From: Girardinichthys multiradiatus | Lineage: Eukaryota; Chordata; Actinopteri; Cyprinodontiformes; Goodeidae | DNA length: 64,000 nucleotides | NCBI RefSeq assembly: GCF_021462225.1 | Contig: NC_061812.1 | Coordinates: 42,825,363-42,889,362 of the forward strand | Direction of reading: 5' to 3' | Shown: positions 47,773 through 60,300 of the stretch, one piece after another | Layout: the number at the start of each line of letters is the position of its first letter | Numbering within the stretch: the first letter of the stretch is position 1 | Notes under the pieces: model-generated | What the model was told of the DNA's origin: nothing | Databases searched by the model: none | Seen by the model: the letters and a program-made list of their open reading frames with translations, nothing else | Position numbers and translations under genes: made by a program

Positions 47773-48209
47773 CTGCCTTTTTCTCCAAAATGCAACCACT
47801 TTGAGTTTCTCTGTTGTCTGACATGTGGTGTTAAAGAAAGGACTGCAAACCAACAAATGTTATCTCCTCCTCAGGGTATCTTGTGTTATTCCAATCAGAA
47901 CTTGTCAGGGCGCTTTCCCCCCACAGCGATCAGGGCATGCCTCACGTCTCTGCTGTGCAGCTCATCATATTGTGTCCTGTGCAGCTGTAGGCTTCTTGTT
48001 TATGAAATCTGGGTTTAATCAGTCTCAGAAAGTCCTCAGTTTGCACTTGAGTGAAATTGTGAAAGCAGCGCAAGTGTTGCCTTTTAACAGAGGCTGAAAA
48101 GTGCACACTCAACATGCATCGCTGCCAAGACCAGAGCGTTTCAAGTTCATGAGGGAAATCTCTTCACATTCAGAGTAACTGTTTACTTCAGTGCAGAGTT
48201 GCTCTTGCA

Positions 48210-48215
48210 AATAAA
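48210..48215 (+). terminator. Poly(A) signal of arl6ip5 (AATAAA)
   Basis: AATAAA lies 438 nt after the stop codon and is followed by a GTGAGTCCTGCTTTG downstream region. It implies a 3' UTR of about 460 nt, free of repeats. Confidence 0.7.
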
Positions 48216-48235
48216 GAGAATCATGCAAAAGAGTG

Positions 48236-50670
48236 AGTCCTGCTTTGACTCCAGTCTGATCATTTTGTCAATATATGAAAGGAAAACTTGAAAGGCAAGC
48301 CATGCCTATCAGGACCTCTCCTGTTTATCTTGACAGTGCCTCCTGGGTGATGGATTGGCTAATTGTGCTTTCCCTTCCACTTATCCAACATACTAACCAA
48401 TGGCCATGCAGCAGATTATAGTGCAGAGGTTGACCTTTTGACAGAGGGGATTCATCTGCAGTCAATAAGGCCCTGAACTCGGATCAGATACTTTGATGCT
48501 GCTTCATTTGATAACATCTGAAATGGACTCCAGATAACAAGAGTACACTGTTAACAAAACTGTAATTTTAGAGAGGTGTAAAGAAGAAATATAAGTGTTA
48601 AAACATGGCTTTCAGATGGCTAAAACGGTTTTTAAAATGGGCAAATGTTGCAAGTTTATATACAAAGTTTGGTTTCAGGGATTGGGGTGCGCTAATCTCT
48701 ACAGCCAGCTTTTTAGAGCTCTACGTCCTGTGAAATCGACCTTATTGTGCGTTCTGTTTATCCTTGGAAGATGATTGGCCGTTTGACAGAAAAGATTCAT
48801 CTGCATTCAAGATTATATACTCGTTCTGCTGGTTTGGTGCTTAAAAAAAATGTATACTGTTTGCAACTGACAGCAGATGTCAGGAATACAGGCTGAACAT
48901 AAAAACAAAAACAACAAAGATAAAAGTGTTAAAAGTTTAAATAGCTAAATAACGTCTTCAGCATAATGGTCAGTTATTTAGGTCCAGTGGAACAAATGTG
49001 TTCATTAGCTGGCAAAATGTGGTGTACACTGAAAAAAATAATGTTCTGCACAGATATATGTTAATGAGATGTCTGTGTACAAGAGTTTAGAATTTCACTC
49101 AGTTGTACCTAAAATTAAAATTTGCATTGAAGTTTTCTGTTATTGGTTGCTTAAAAAAGGTTTATTTCATATTTAAGTCCAGCTGACATGTTGCTAGTTG
49201 TTGAAAAAGTACATCCATTGAAGTGTTTGTTGGAACCTAATGGTCATTCATCCAACATCAGTGGAACAAAACTAAAAGAATTAAAACAAAGCGTTAACAC
49301 ATGGCATTTAAAAGGGTTAAAATTAGTTTGAAGATTACAGTACCACAGCACTCCTCCCTAACCGGTCTTTGCAGCTGCGTCTACAGTGGCTGGTTTCTCC
49401 ACCCTCACCTTGCTGGGGTCTGTCTCTTTTGAGGTCCTCCTTACAGCTTTGTACTTCTGTACCAGTTTTTCTACAAATTTTCTTTAAAACATTTTAAAGT
49501 TCATCTTTGGGTTTTTTCAGTGGCAAACAAGAACTATCCAACAAAATTATATGAAATCATAAAACGTATAAAGTGCCACAGTGTAATAAGTAAATAATTA
49601 TTTCTATATGTAATGACAAAAATTACATGCAAAATGAATTATTCTTAATTGTTTAAATGTATCAAGCTATTAGATACAGAACTAAATAAATGTTAATTAA
49701 AACTTGACTTTATACCATTAAAACCGTATGTATTAAAATTGTTTTACATGTCACTATGTACACTAGCTACATATGTTTAATTGGATTAACCTGCAATAAC
49801 AATAACATTGACCATAGCAGCCAGTAACCATTCATTCTGTTCAATGACTAAAACAATAAGTATGTATTAGTTTTTTTTTTTTTATTCAGTGCATATTTTC
49901 AGTGACTTTGATATATTTATTTGGATTTTGCATTTGTATTGAATATTAAAATATAATAATAAAATGTTAAAATTTTGCATTAAGGAAATAATTTTAGGAT
50001 GTGTTTATTTATTCAACAGTGGGATTTTTGGACCTCCATAAATAAGAAGATGGATTTCCTAATTGTTTTATAATAAGTTAGAAAAAATTCTGAAAAACTA
50101 AACCCAACATCTGAGGTCCAGCTAATGGAACAGGATTTAATGTTGGGAGGAAATCGAAATGGAAAGGCTGGATAGTGCTTCTCTTAACTGGTCCTGTGAT
50201 GCAAAATGGGTCGACCAAATCAGAACGGCTCACCAGCTCTTCACATGTAGCGGTTAGTCTTTTTTTAATCAACACATTGTGATTTCTGTGTAAAACCTAG
50301 AACACACGACACCCAGACTCACCTTTAGTCCAGTTAGTCCTCCTCTGAGCTACAGCAGTGATTTACGTCCCCTGCTGCCTCATCCCGTCCATATTGGGAA
50401 ACTTGGAATGAACACAAGCACCGTTGGCAACAAGTTCAAGTAAAGTCATGTCTCAGGACGTCTTTGCTCTTCCCGGAGCAGCAGCTGCACGTATCCCCTC
50501 AACACGTGCGCCGCCCACTGCTCACTCAACAGGTGTGTGTCATTGGTGATGTCGACTCAGCAGAAGAGAAAGGAGAAAAAACGTCAGAATTCTGATATGC
50601 ATTCGGGTTCCGACGGCAGGATTGAGTGAAGCACCAAAATGTGCTACATGTACAACACAAACTTGTTATT
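48236..50670. other. Gene-free AT-rich stretch
   Basis: No conserved coding sequence was found. From about 50330 to 50600 the sequence is less AT-rich and repeat-poor, and includes CCATATTGGG (one mismatch from a CArG box) near 50389. It might be regulatory, but there is nothing decisive. Confidence 0.4.
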
Positions 50671-51299
50671 AGGGCCTTGCAAAAGTATTCCCCTTCCTAT
50701 TCTGAAAAACGTCAATGTTTTATGTGACAGACTATTCGTTGCAAAACAGTTCACCCTCAATCCAGCTGGATGGAGATCATCTGTAAACAATCATTTTCAA
50801 GTCTCGCCACACATTCTCAATTAGATTTAGCTCTGGACTTTGACTAGATCTAACACACAAATAAGCTTTGATCTACACCATTATATTGTAGATCTGGCTG
50901 CATGTTGAGTGTTGTTCTGCTGGAAGGTGAACCTTTGCCCCCGCCCTAAGTCTTTTTTTTAGGTTTTCTTTCAGGACTGCCATGTACTTCCAGTATTTAG
51001 CTCTACTGATCTCCCAATCAACTCTGACCAGCATCTCTGTCCCTGCTGAAGAAAAGCAACCCCACAGGATGATACTGGCACTACCATGGTTGGCCATGAG
51101 GATGATGTGTTCATGGCAATGAGCAGTGACAGTTTTCTGCCAAACAGCATTTCACATAAAGAGTAGCTTTTCCTTCTTTGTCACGATTTTGTTCTGTTGG
51201 TCTATCACATAAAATCCTAATAAAATAAATGCATTGAAGTTTGTGGTTGTTAAGGGTCAAATGTGAAATTTCAAGGGGTGAAAATGCTGCTGCAAGCCA
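50671..51299 (-). mobile_element. Decayed Tc1-like element C fragment
   Basis: The left terminus GCCTTGCAAAAGTATTC is well kept. The minus strand at 51097-50873 reads [20 protein letters not shown], then LKKRLRAGAKVHLPAEQ, from the catalytic core. The right end reads 'tttcaaggggtgaaaatgct'. The internal part is heavily deleted. Confidence 0.65.
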
Positions 51300-51441
51300 A
51301 TGTCGCTCATCGTGAAAGCCCCCCTTAACTCCTTTATGTGTTTATGAGCAAATAACTCTATTAGCTTCTGAAGAGATTTTTTATAGGAAACTGCTAGTTA
51401 TAAGGTTGACTCAAACATTTAACTTGTGAGGTTGTCACATA

Positions 51442-53005
51442 CAGGTCCTTCTAAAAAAATTAGCATATTGTGATAAAGTTCATTATTTTCCATAATGTCA
51501 TGATGAAAATTTAACATTCATATATTTTAGATTCATTGCAGACTAACTGAAATATTTCAGGTCTTTTATTGTCTTAATGCGGATGATTTTGGCATACAGC
51601 TCATGAAAACCCAAAATTCCTATCTCACAAAATTAGCATATCATTAAAAGGGTCTCTAAACGAGCTATGAACCTAATCATCTGAATCAACGAGTTAACTC
51701 TAAACACCTGCAAAAGATTCCTGAGGCCTTTAAAACTCCCAGCCTGGTTCATCACTCAAAACCCCAATCATGGGTAAGACTGCCGACCTGACTGCTGTCC
51801 AGAAGGCCACTATTGACACCCTCAAGCAAGAGGGTAAGACACAGAAAGAAATTTCTGAACGAATAGGCTGTTCCCAGAGTGCTGTATCAAGGCACCTCAG
51901 TGGGAAGTCTGTGGGAAGGAAAAAGTGTGGCAGAAAACGCTGCACAACGAGAAGAGGTGACCGGACCCTGAGGAAGATTGTGGAGAAGGGCCGATTCCAG
52001 ACCTTGGGGGACCTGCGGAAGCAGTGGACTGAGTCTGGAGTAGAAACATCCAGAGCCACCGTGCACAGGCGTGTGCAGGAAATGGGCTACAGGTGCCACA
52101 TTCCCCAGTCCTGGGCTACAGAGAAGCAGCACTGGACTGTTGCTCAGTGGTCCAAAGTACTTTTTTCGGATGAAAGCAAATTCTGCATGTCATTCGGAAA
52201 TCAAGGTGCCAGAGTCTGGAGGAAGACTGGGGAGAAGGAAATGCCAAAATGCCAGAAGTCCAGTGTCAAGTACCCACAGTGATGGTCTGGGGTGCCGTGT
52301 CAGCTGCTGGTGTTGGTCCACTGTGTTTTATCAAGGGCAGGGTCAATGCAGCTAGCTATCAGGAGATTTTGGAGCACATCATGCTTCCATCTGCTAAAAA
52401 GCTTTATGGAGATGAAGATTTCATTTTTCTGCAGGACCTGGCACCTGCTCACAGTGCCAAAACCACTGGTAAATGGTTTACTGACCATGGTATCAATGTG
52501 CTCAATTGGCCTGCCAACTCTCCTGACCTGAACCCCATAGAGAATCTGTGGGATATTGTGAAGAGAACGTTGAGAGACTCAAGACCCAACACTCTGGATG
52601 AGCTAAAGGCCGCTATCGAAGCATCCTGGGCCTCCATAAGACCTCAGCAGTGCCACAGGCTGATTGCCTCCATGCCACGCCGCATAGAAGCAGTCATTTC
52701 TGCAAAAGGATTCCCGACCAAGTATTGAGTGCATAACTGTACATGATTATTTGAAGGTTGACGTTTTTTGTATTAAAAACACTTTTCTTTTATTCTTTGG
52801 ATGAAATATGCTAATTTTGTGAGATAGGAATTTTGGGTTTTCATGAGCTGTATGCCAAAATCATCCGTATTAAGACAATAAAAGACCTGAAATATTTCAG
52901 TTAGTGTGCAATGAATCTAAAATATATGAATGTTAAATTTTCATCATTACATTATAGAAAATAATGAACTTTATCACAATATGCTAATTTTTTGAGAAGG
53001 ACCTG
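51442..53005 (+). mobile_element. Tc1-like element B, copy 3 (internally deleted)
   Basis: The element is 1564 bp with family B terminal repeats and TA on each side (51440-51441 and 53006-53007). It differs from the 1610-bp form by a 42-bp deletion shared with copy 4 and a further 4-bp deletion. Confidence 0.93.
51770..52728 (+). pseudogene. Tc1-like transposase (family B) with frameshift
   Basis: The frame opens [16 protein letters not shown] and runs to about 52280, where one copy of a CAGT pair is missing ('ccacagtgatgg' for 'ccacagtcagtgatgg'). The remainder is open in the next frame (52249-52728) and ends FPTKY. The second catalytic site reads LQDLAPAH instead of QHDLAPAH. The linker before the core lacks 14 residues net (IPQ joined to SWATE), exactly as in copy 4. 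Confidence 0.9.
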
Positions 53006-53814
53006 TACAATAAGGACCTAAAATACTCCCCAAAGGTAAGGGGGCAGCGGAGTTTTGTGATTTTCTTTGTGGTGCTCATACCTGATGAACAATAGGTACT
53101 GAGTGCACCATCAGACATTTGATGCGAGTGCTTCAGTTCTTTGTGTGGTGGAGACATCTCTGTCTGAATCCAAATTACTGTGGTTGACACCAAGCCTTAT
53201 TCCACTCTCCACATTAGAGTTCTGTCTGCGCTGTGAAATGAAGGGTAAGTACATAGGGGGGCTTTGTTTTTGTAGTGGAACGTCAGCTGGAACAGCCCCC
53301 CGCCCCGATGTCTGGCTGCAGCTGATGTGAAGCAGCAGAGATAGAGGGAGACAGCTGGATGAGATGCTCTCAACCTTCGGTCACTGCCGAAGTCCTGAAG
53401 GCATCCAAGACCTCCCCTGAGCTTGCCTATGACGCACATCACCAAGAGGCGCTGTGAATCAATAAATCTGCTCAGTGGCAGGAAAGTGTGCGTTCTGAGG
53501 AAGGAAGGAAGGAAGGAAGGAAGGAATGGAGGGAAAGGAGGTAAAGGCTTGTAGTACAGTGCTGTTCGTGGGATTTATGGACAACATGTGTACAACAGGC
53601 TCCTCTTACAGAAAGGCCTGCAGGGAGGACTGTGCTGTAAACTCGTTTGTCATTTACAGGGTTGACAGGAGAGGTTATATAGGGTGTGGTGGGTTTTAAA
53701 TACTGGTTTGGTTGGTTTACAGCTTCAGAACGCACAAAACCCGCCCGACAACTCAGCACAGCAATGAGAAAACACCTGAGCACCAGGTCTCAGTGTTTAC
53801 AATACTCTTTTAGT
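53006..53814. other. Gene-free stretch with a (GGAA)n microsatellite
   Basis: GGAA repeats cover about 53498-53526. No conserved coding sequence was found. Confidence 0.5.
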
Positions 53815-54507
53815 CATACTTGTATTACTTGACAATGGTACTCATACGCCTTGAACCTTTCCACATTTTGCAATCTTCCAACCATAAACTTCAATGACTT
53901 TATGTTTAACTAACACAAAATAGTTATTTAATACTATCCCAAGCTTTGACCACCTTACAGAGCACCGTTGAACTGATCAGTTGAAGTGGAAATAGTACGG
54001 CACAACTGCAAACCTACCATCCACCAAAACAGACCAGCAGGCCAAGGAGGACATTAATCAGAGAAGCAGCCAAGAGGCCCATGGTAGCTGTGGAGGAGCT
54101 GCTGAGTTCCCCAGCTCAAGTGGCAGTAAATCTGTGGCAGAAAACTAACACTACACATCACCCTGAAGACACCATCTCCAATGAGGAGGATTTTCTTCTA
54201 CAGCTGGTCAGAGTTCATGGGAAAACAGATGGTGTTAAACACGAGGCAACCCTGGGGAAAAGCCTGTTAAAACCTGCAAAAGACTAAATGACAATGACCA
54301 TAAACACACCGAACCATATGGAAATGGCTTAAATCAAAGTTTGTTCATTTGTTAGAATGGCCTAGTCACATTCGAACTAATAGTAATTTTTAAGCTTCGA
54401 AAATTGATGTTCACACACGCTCCATCCAATATGACCGAGTTAAAGCTATGTTGCTAAGAATCGGCATAAATGTCAGTCTGTAGATGTGCAAAACTAGTAG
54501 AAACATA

Positions 54508-56075
54508 CAGGTCCTTCTCAAAAAATTAGCATATTGTGATAAAGTTCATTATTTTCCATAATGTCATGATGAAAATTTAACATTCATATATTTTAGATTC
54601 ATTGCACACTAACTGAAATATTTCAGGTCTTTTATTGTCTTAATACGGATGATTTTGGCATACAGCTCATGAAAACCCAAAATTCCTATCTCACAAAATT
54701 AGCATATCATTAAAAGGGTCTCTAAACGAGCTATGAACCTAATCATCTGAATCAACGAGTTAACTCTAAACACCTGCAAAAGATTCCTGAGGCCTTTAAA
54801 ACTCCCAGCCTGGTTCATCACTCAAAACCCCAATCATGGGTAAGACTGCCGACCTGACTGCTGTCCAGAAGGCCACTATTGACACCCTCAAGCAAGAGGG
54901 TAAGACACAGAAAGAAATTTCTGAACGACTAGGCTGTTCCCAGAGTGCTGTATCAAGGCACCTCAGTGGGAAGTCTGTGGGAAGGAAAAAGTGTGGCAGA
55001 AAACGCTGCACAACGAGAAGAGGTGACCGGACCCTGAGGAAGATTGTGGAGAAGGGCCGATTCCAGACCTTGGGGGACCTGCGGAAGCAGTGGACTGAGT
55101 CTGGAGTAGAAACATCCAGAGCCAGCGTGCACAGGCGTGTGCAGGAAATGGGCTACAGGTGCCACATTCCCCAGTCCTGGGCTACAGAGAAGCAGCACTG
55201 GACTGTTGCTCAGTGGTCCAAAGTACTTTTTTCAGATGAAAGCAAATTCTGCATGTCATTCGGAAATCAAGGTGCCAGAGCCTGGAGGAAGACTGGGGAG
55301 AAGGAAATGCCAAAATGCCAGAAGTCCAGTATCAAGTACCCACAGTCAGTGATGGTCTGGGGTGCCGTGTCAGCTGCTGGTGTTGGTCCACTGTGTTTTA
55401 TCAAGGGCAGGGTCAATGCAGCTAGCTATCAGGAGATTTTGGAGCACTTCATGCTTCCATCTGCTGAAAAGCTTTATGGAGATGAAGATTTCATTTTTCA
55501 GCACGACCTGGCACCTGCTCACAGTGCCAAAACCACTGGTAAATGGTTTACTGACCATGGTATCACTGTGCTTAATTGGCCTGCCAACTCTCCTGACCTG
55601 AACCCCACAGAGAATCTGTGGGATATTGTGAAGAGAACGTTGAGAGACTCAAGACCCAACACTCTGGATGAGCTAAAGGCCGCCATCGAAGCATCCTGGG
55701 CCTCCATAAGACCTCAGCAGTGCCACAGGCTGGTTGCCTCCATGCCACGCCGCATTGAAGCAGTCATTTCTGCAAAAGGATTCCCGACCAAGTATTGAGT
55801 GCATAACTGTACATGATTATTTGAAGGTTGACGTTTTTTGTATTAAAAACACTTTTCTTTTTTTGGTCGGATGAAATATGCTAATTTTGTGAGATAGGAA
55901 TTTTGGGTTTTCATGAGCTGTATGCCAAAATCATCCGTATTAAGACAATAAAAGACCTGAAATATTTCAGTTAGTGTGCAATGAATCTAAAATATATGAA
56001 TGTTAAATTTTCATCATTACATTATGGAAAATAATGAACTTTATCACAATATGCTAATATTTTGAGAAGGACCTG
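54508..56075 (+). mobile_element. Tc1-like element B, copy 4
   Basis: The element is 1568 bp with family B terminal repeats and TA on both sides (54506-54507 and 56076-56077). It carries an open transposase frame with the 42-bp internal deletion. Confidence 0.94.
54836..55798 (+). CDS. Tc1-like DD34E transposase, open but with 14-residue deletion (320 residues)
   Basis: It is colinear with the 334-residue protein at 46038-47042. All catalytic blocks are kept ([20 protein letters not shown]), although the residue before the catalytic Glu is Thr instead of Ile. The segment between IPQ and WATE is reduced to one Ser, which removes the basic stretch (KQRQKR type) ahead of the core. The frame is open end to end. 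Whether this protein can act is unknown; loss of a basic linker might affect nuclear entry or DNA contact. Confidence 0.88.
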   Translation: MGKTADLTAVQKATIDTLKQEGKTQKEISERLGCSQSAVSRHLSGKSVGRKKCGRKRCTTRRGDRTLRKIVEKGRFQTLGDLRKQWTESGVETSRASVHRRVQEMGYRCHIPQSWATEKQHWTVAQWSKVLFSDESKFCMSFGNQGARAWRKTGEKEMPKCQKSSIKYPQSVMVWGAVSAAGVGPLCFIKGRVNAASYQEILEHFMLPSAEKLYGDEDFIFQHDLAPAHSAKTTGKWFTDHGITVLNWPANSPDLNPTENLWDIVKRTLRDSRPNTLDELKAAIEASWASIRPQQCHRLVASMPRRIEAVISAKGFPTKY

Positions 56076-56315
56076 TATTACTAAAGGCCTGCAGTCATAA
56101 ATGCAGTGAAAGATGAAACTACAAGACATTGACTTAAGGAGGCGGAATATAAATGTACGCCACGCTTTCCAGATTGTTATCCGTAAAAGAAAATTATTTT
56201 TCCTCAACTTCACAATAATGCACTACTTTGTCACATAAAATTTCAATTAAAAAATTAAAAATGTTTTCTGTCTACTTTAAATACATAAGTGACAAAAACA
56301 CTGGCTCAAATACCT

Positions 56316-56321
56316 TTTATT
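56316..56321 (-). terminator. Candidate poly(A) signal of frmd4b
   Basis: AATAAA on the minus strand lies about 980 nt downstream of the frmd4b stop codon. The intervening 56322-57300 is repeat-free and reads as a 3' UTR. Confidence 0.5.
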
Positions 56322-56791
56322 GCAAACAAATGCACAATTATACAAATAACTAAGAACCAGCTTAACAATTATTGTTCACTATATATTACATGTGCCTTTT
56401 TGTCAAATATACAAAAAAACGCTCTACAAAGGAGAGAACAACTCTATTTACAATAACAACACTTACATACGGGTTCATTCTCTAGTGAGAAAAGACAAGC
56501 ACCGGCCCATGATTTCCAGCATGGATCAAATAACCATGTTATAACAAACACAAAACAGTAGTGGCAGTAATCTCAAACCTATTACCTGCTGTAATACTCA
56601 CATGGTGCTACAAATAAGGATTTGGCTCTTTTATTTTGTATTTAGTGATAAATGGAACGACTAAATGGGTAGTGGAGGAGATGCTGTGATAATCTGCATT
56701 AAGTATCGTTTTTATTAACTCATCTTGAGTTTAATCCTTTATCTCGATACATGAAGGATTCGTGTATCAACATGAACGCTGAAGATGATCG

Positions 56792-56827
56792 TGAACGCTG
56801 GAACCTCCTTTGTGGTTCCAGCGTTCA
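56792..56827 (-). other. 14-bp perfect hairpin in the frmd4b 3' UTR
   Basis: TGAACGCTGGAACC (56792-56805) pairs perfectly with GGTTCCAGCGTTCA (56814-56827) across an 8-nt loop. A partial third copy of the arm (ATGAACGCTGAAG) lies just to the left at about 56772. Confidence 0.75.
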
Positions 56828-57300
56828 TACAAGACAGTCAGGAAGAGAAACGGGTCAGTCATTCATGTTGTTCGTCATCGTTCAGGTTCCTTTTTGCAGA
56901 GACAGACTCAGTTCTGTGTGAAGGCTTGTATCTCTGGAGGTAAACATCGTCAAAGTGTATTCTGATTTCCGTTTGGCTGAAACATACAGTCCATAGTAGG
57001 TTTAGTTTCAGTGCAGGGCTGATACCACCACAAACACTTCCAACCCTCATATGCACACTCCACTGAGGTTGGATTGAACTTCATCTGAGGCCTTTTATCA
57101 GTCTGCAAACTGCATTCAAGAGAAGTTTGAAACTGAAAGCACTTCATTTGTTTCATTCCATTAAGTTTCTTCATTCTTGTAGGGCTCTTCCAACAAAAAA
57201 AAAACGAAAATAAAAACAAAAAAAAAAAACAGGTAAGTGCAGTCTAAGGCACAATGACAGCTTGCCAATGCAAACAAATCCCACACAACACGACACCCAA

Positions 57301-60300
57301 CTAGACTATAGTTCCTTGTTTGGAGCCTTCATGCCAGAAAATCTGCTCATCTGGGTCCACACTGTGCGTTGGGTTGTTCATTTGGGAGTCCATGTGTCTT
57401 ACATCTACATAGGACCTGGAAGAAACACAAAGGATTGGAGGACATTTGGTGAGGTAGCCAAGGGATCAAAAATAGAATCAATGAACGTTACACAAAACGT
57501 TTTGGATAGAGATGCACCGAGAAATCAGCTGGTGACCAGAACTGGCTGATTTTACCCATGACTGACCCTGATCGGCTGGTCAAAAAAATCTAAATCTTTC
57601 ATTTTTTTTTTATCTGTCATCATACCATACCTAAGCACTAACTGGTAAGATGTTTAGGTGTGGAAGTTGTTCCTCAAGGAAGAACACCGTTAGCCATTTT
57701 GAGTTTTAGATAAGGTATACAAAAGCTAAAAGCAGCTTCTAGAAAGGAAAATATTTTTTATGAAGGCCTGTTGGTTGTTCACTAAGGCTGCTACAACAGA
57801 GAGGAACACTTCAAGAAGTAACAGGAAGCTGAACACATTACAGCAATGTTCCTCCGTTATATCCATTTAAAGAGAGCAATTCCATCGGTTCTAAAATGTT
57901 GGATTAGAAACTGTCAGCATCCTTCCTGAACCCTGGGTACGGTAGTGGCGCAGAGGTAAACCATGTAGCTCGTATAGAGTGGCTACAGTCCTCGACACAG
58001 CGGTCACGGGTTCACCTGGACTGGCTCTGTGTCTACCTGTGACACCTTTCTGAAGAAGGGCATCATCCAAGCTTCTGCTGGCAACAACTTAATGCTCACC
58101 CTCTACCGATGATCCACATAGCCCTGTCTTTTAGTGTTTAACCCTTTCTCTCTCCTAGACATGGAAATTGACTGAGCTTTTACTGTGACTAACTCTATGT
58201 GCTCTCTTTCAGACTCTAACCTTGAAAACTGGCTCAGAGTTTATCTGTTCTTTCTTTCTAGATGAAACGACTAAAGGAGCTACATCCATTAACATTTACT
58301 TTTCCTTCCCATAGAAAGTACTCCTGGATCAGTGCTTCTGTGTTCTTTTTGTGTCTCTGCTCTGTTCTCTCAAACCCCCAGTTGGTCGTGACAGATGGCC
58401 GCTCACATTGACCCTGGTTCTGCTGGAGGTTTCTTCCTGTTAAAAGGGAGTTTTTCCTCTTCACTTTCGCTACATGCATGCTCAGTATGAGGGATTGCTG
58501 CAAAGTCAACGCCAGTGACTGTCCACTGTCTCTACATGCTCATCCTGGAGGAGTGAATGCTGTGGGTCACTGACTGGATGCAATCTGCTGGGTTTCCTTA
58601 GATAGAAAAACTTTTTATCCAATTTGAATAAATAACTAACTCCGACTGCACTGTTCAATTGTTAGGATTAATAGGAATGTATGTACCTGACTGTTGTGAA
58701 GTGCCTTGAGACAACATCTGTTGTGAATTGGCGCTATATAAATAAAACTGAATTGAATTGAATGTACAGGCCGCTGACCTTTGCTACATGTCTTTCCCTT
58801 TCTGTCTCCACCCCATTTCCTGTTGGTTAACTTACAAAAATGAAGGCCACTAGTGCCACTGTTACATTTTGAGATGTAAAGAAAGGATTTATTTGAGCTA
58901 CATTTTTTCTTGTGAAGGAGTAACTTAGATTTGTTGTAATCCTTTTTGGTTGGCTTTTATAGACTTTTTGCTGTAACCTGATGAGAGAATAATTTCTTTT
59001 TTTAAGTAAATACACATTTTATTGTTAAGACAGTTTTATGTTTATTTATTAAGAAAATAGAAAAAATAAATTTTTTTAATTCTTTTAAAAATAATTTGAA
59101 ATTGACAGTAATTGGTCACAAGAATCTCAGATCGGTGCATCTCTAATTTTGGGTTTGTTAATTGTAGGGTCAGTTTTAAATCCAGAGTCAAATTTAGTCA
59201 CACATTAAAAGTAAAAGCAGGCCAACATTACAAACATGCACAGATTTCAATGCCATAATGTTCAGAGGTCACATATTTCCTCTGCCACACAGGTGCTCTC
59301 CCGCCACCATAAAACACCCAGCTTAATGAATCAAAAGAAGTGGTTGGAAGTGATTGGAGCGTTCTGTTAAACCCTGTTGCATAACTAAAACCACACATCA
59401 CCATCACCACGATATCCATGATGGCAGCTTCTTCTTGTCTCTCACCCTTTCTGGTCTGCTGTGACTGATAATTAGGGGGTTAATTTTCCTGGTCAGTGGC
59501 ATAGGCACCAGCAGCAAACCTCTCTAAAGGCCCTGCAGGGCCCATCATCCTATGAATGCTCCGCCACTGAATTTCTGGGAGGCATCTGTGCATGAGAAGG
59601 GGCAAAGGTCATGGTTGATTGACAGAATGTGGGCAGGGAGTTTCTGTGTGTATCAACAGGACAGCAAGATGCAGAAGAGAACAAAGGAAAAAAAAAAGAC
59701 TGCAGTTAAGGCACGCTGTGAAATGTGACCACTGGATGAAAATATGCCATCTGACAAGTGTTGCAAGGCAGGCATATTTTAATTAAGCCATGCAATAACC
59801 GTATTATACACGACAAAGATGCAGTAAATATCTCAAAAATGAAAAGGTTACTCAAAAACATCAACAAGCAAAACTCTGGGGACACACCAACAGAGGCAAA
59901 GGCACAGACTCAGGCTACCAATGCATTGCCGTTTACTTACTATGAGCTACCTTCTGCAAAAGACACCTTACTGAGCCTGTGGGCCAAGGGGAGCTGTTGC
60001 TGCGCAGGGCCAGAAACCACTTGCCTGACTCGACAGCCAGGGGAGTACGAAGAAGAGGACAGGGAGGAATCGTAAGGGGGAATGGAGGAGGAGGAAGGAC
60101 TAGTGGGAGAAAAAGTACAGCGCCTCTGGCTGTCAGGACTGTACCAACAGCCTTTTAAAAGCTGGGAGGTGGCGGATCTATAAGAGAGCAGGGGCCAGAG
60201 GACAGTTAAACAGAGCAGGGCCAGAAAGCTCTGAGGAAAACCTGACTGATGGCAACACAAATCCTATAATCCTGCCACACCAGACCATCATTTATCAAAC

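Larger units (their letters stand above)
53815..56260 (+). mobile_element. Old Tc1-like element C, split by element B copy 4
   Basis: The left part (53815-54505) and right part (56078-56260) join across the B insertion into a continuous Tc1 text: '...tagaaacaTA' then 'ctaaaggcctgcagtc', followed by the 'aatgtacgccacgctttcc' terminus region. Stops are frequent and it is long inactive. Confidence 0.7.

Noticed and set aside
50078..50275. Minus-strand frame of 65 codons that looked protein-like
   Set aside because: It lacks splice context and known motifs. I considered lmod3, which I recall lying between ARL6IP5 and FRMD4B in human, and found no match.
53472..53783. Minus-strand frame of 103 codons starting MLRCFLIAVLSC, possible secreted peptide
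   Set aside because: The signal-like start is followed by sequence that runs into the complement of the GGAA microsatellite. No cysteine pattern or splice site supports it.
51442..56075. Copies 3 and 4 of element B as a segmental duplication
   Set aside because: Their flanking sequences differ, and each copy has its own TA target duplication inside unrelated DNA.
57946..58013. tRNA gene
   Set aside because: The A-box and B-box-like words are present, but no cloverleaf could be formed and the downstream body matches a dispersed SINE.
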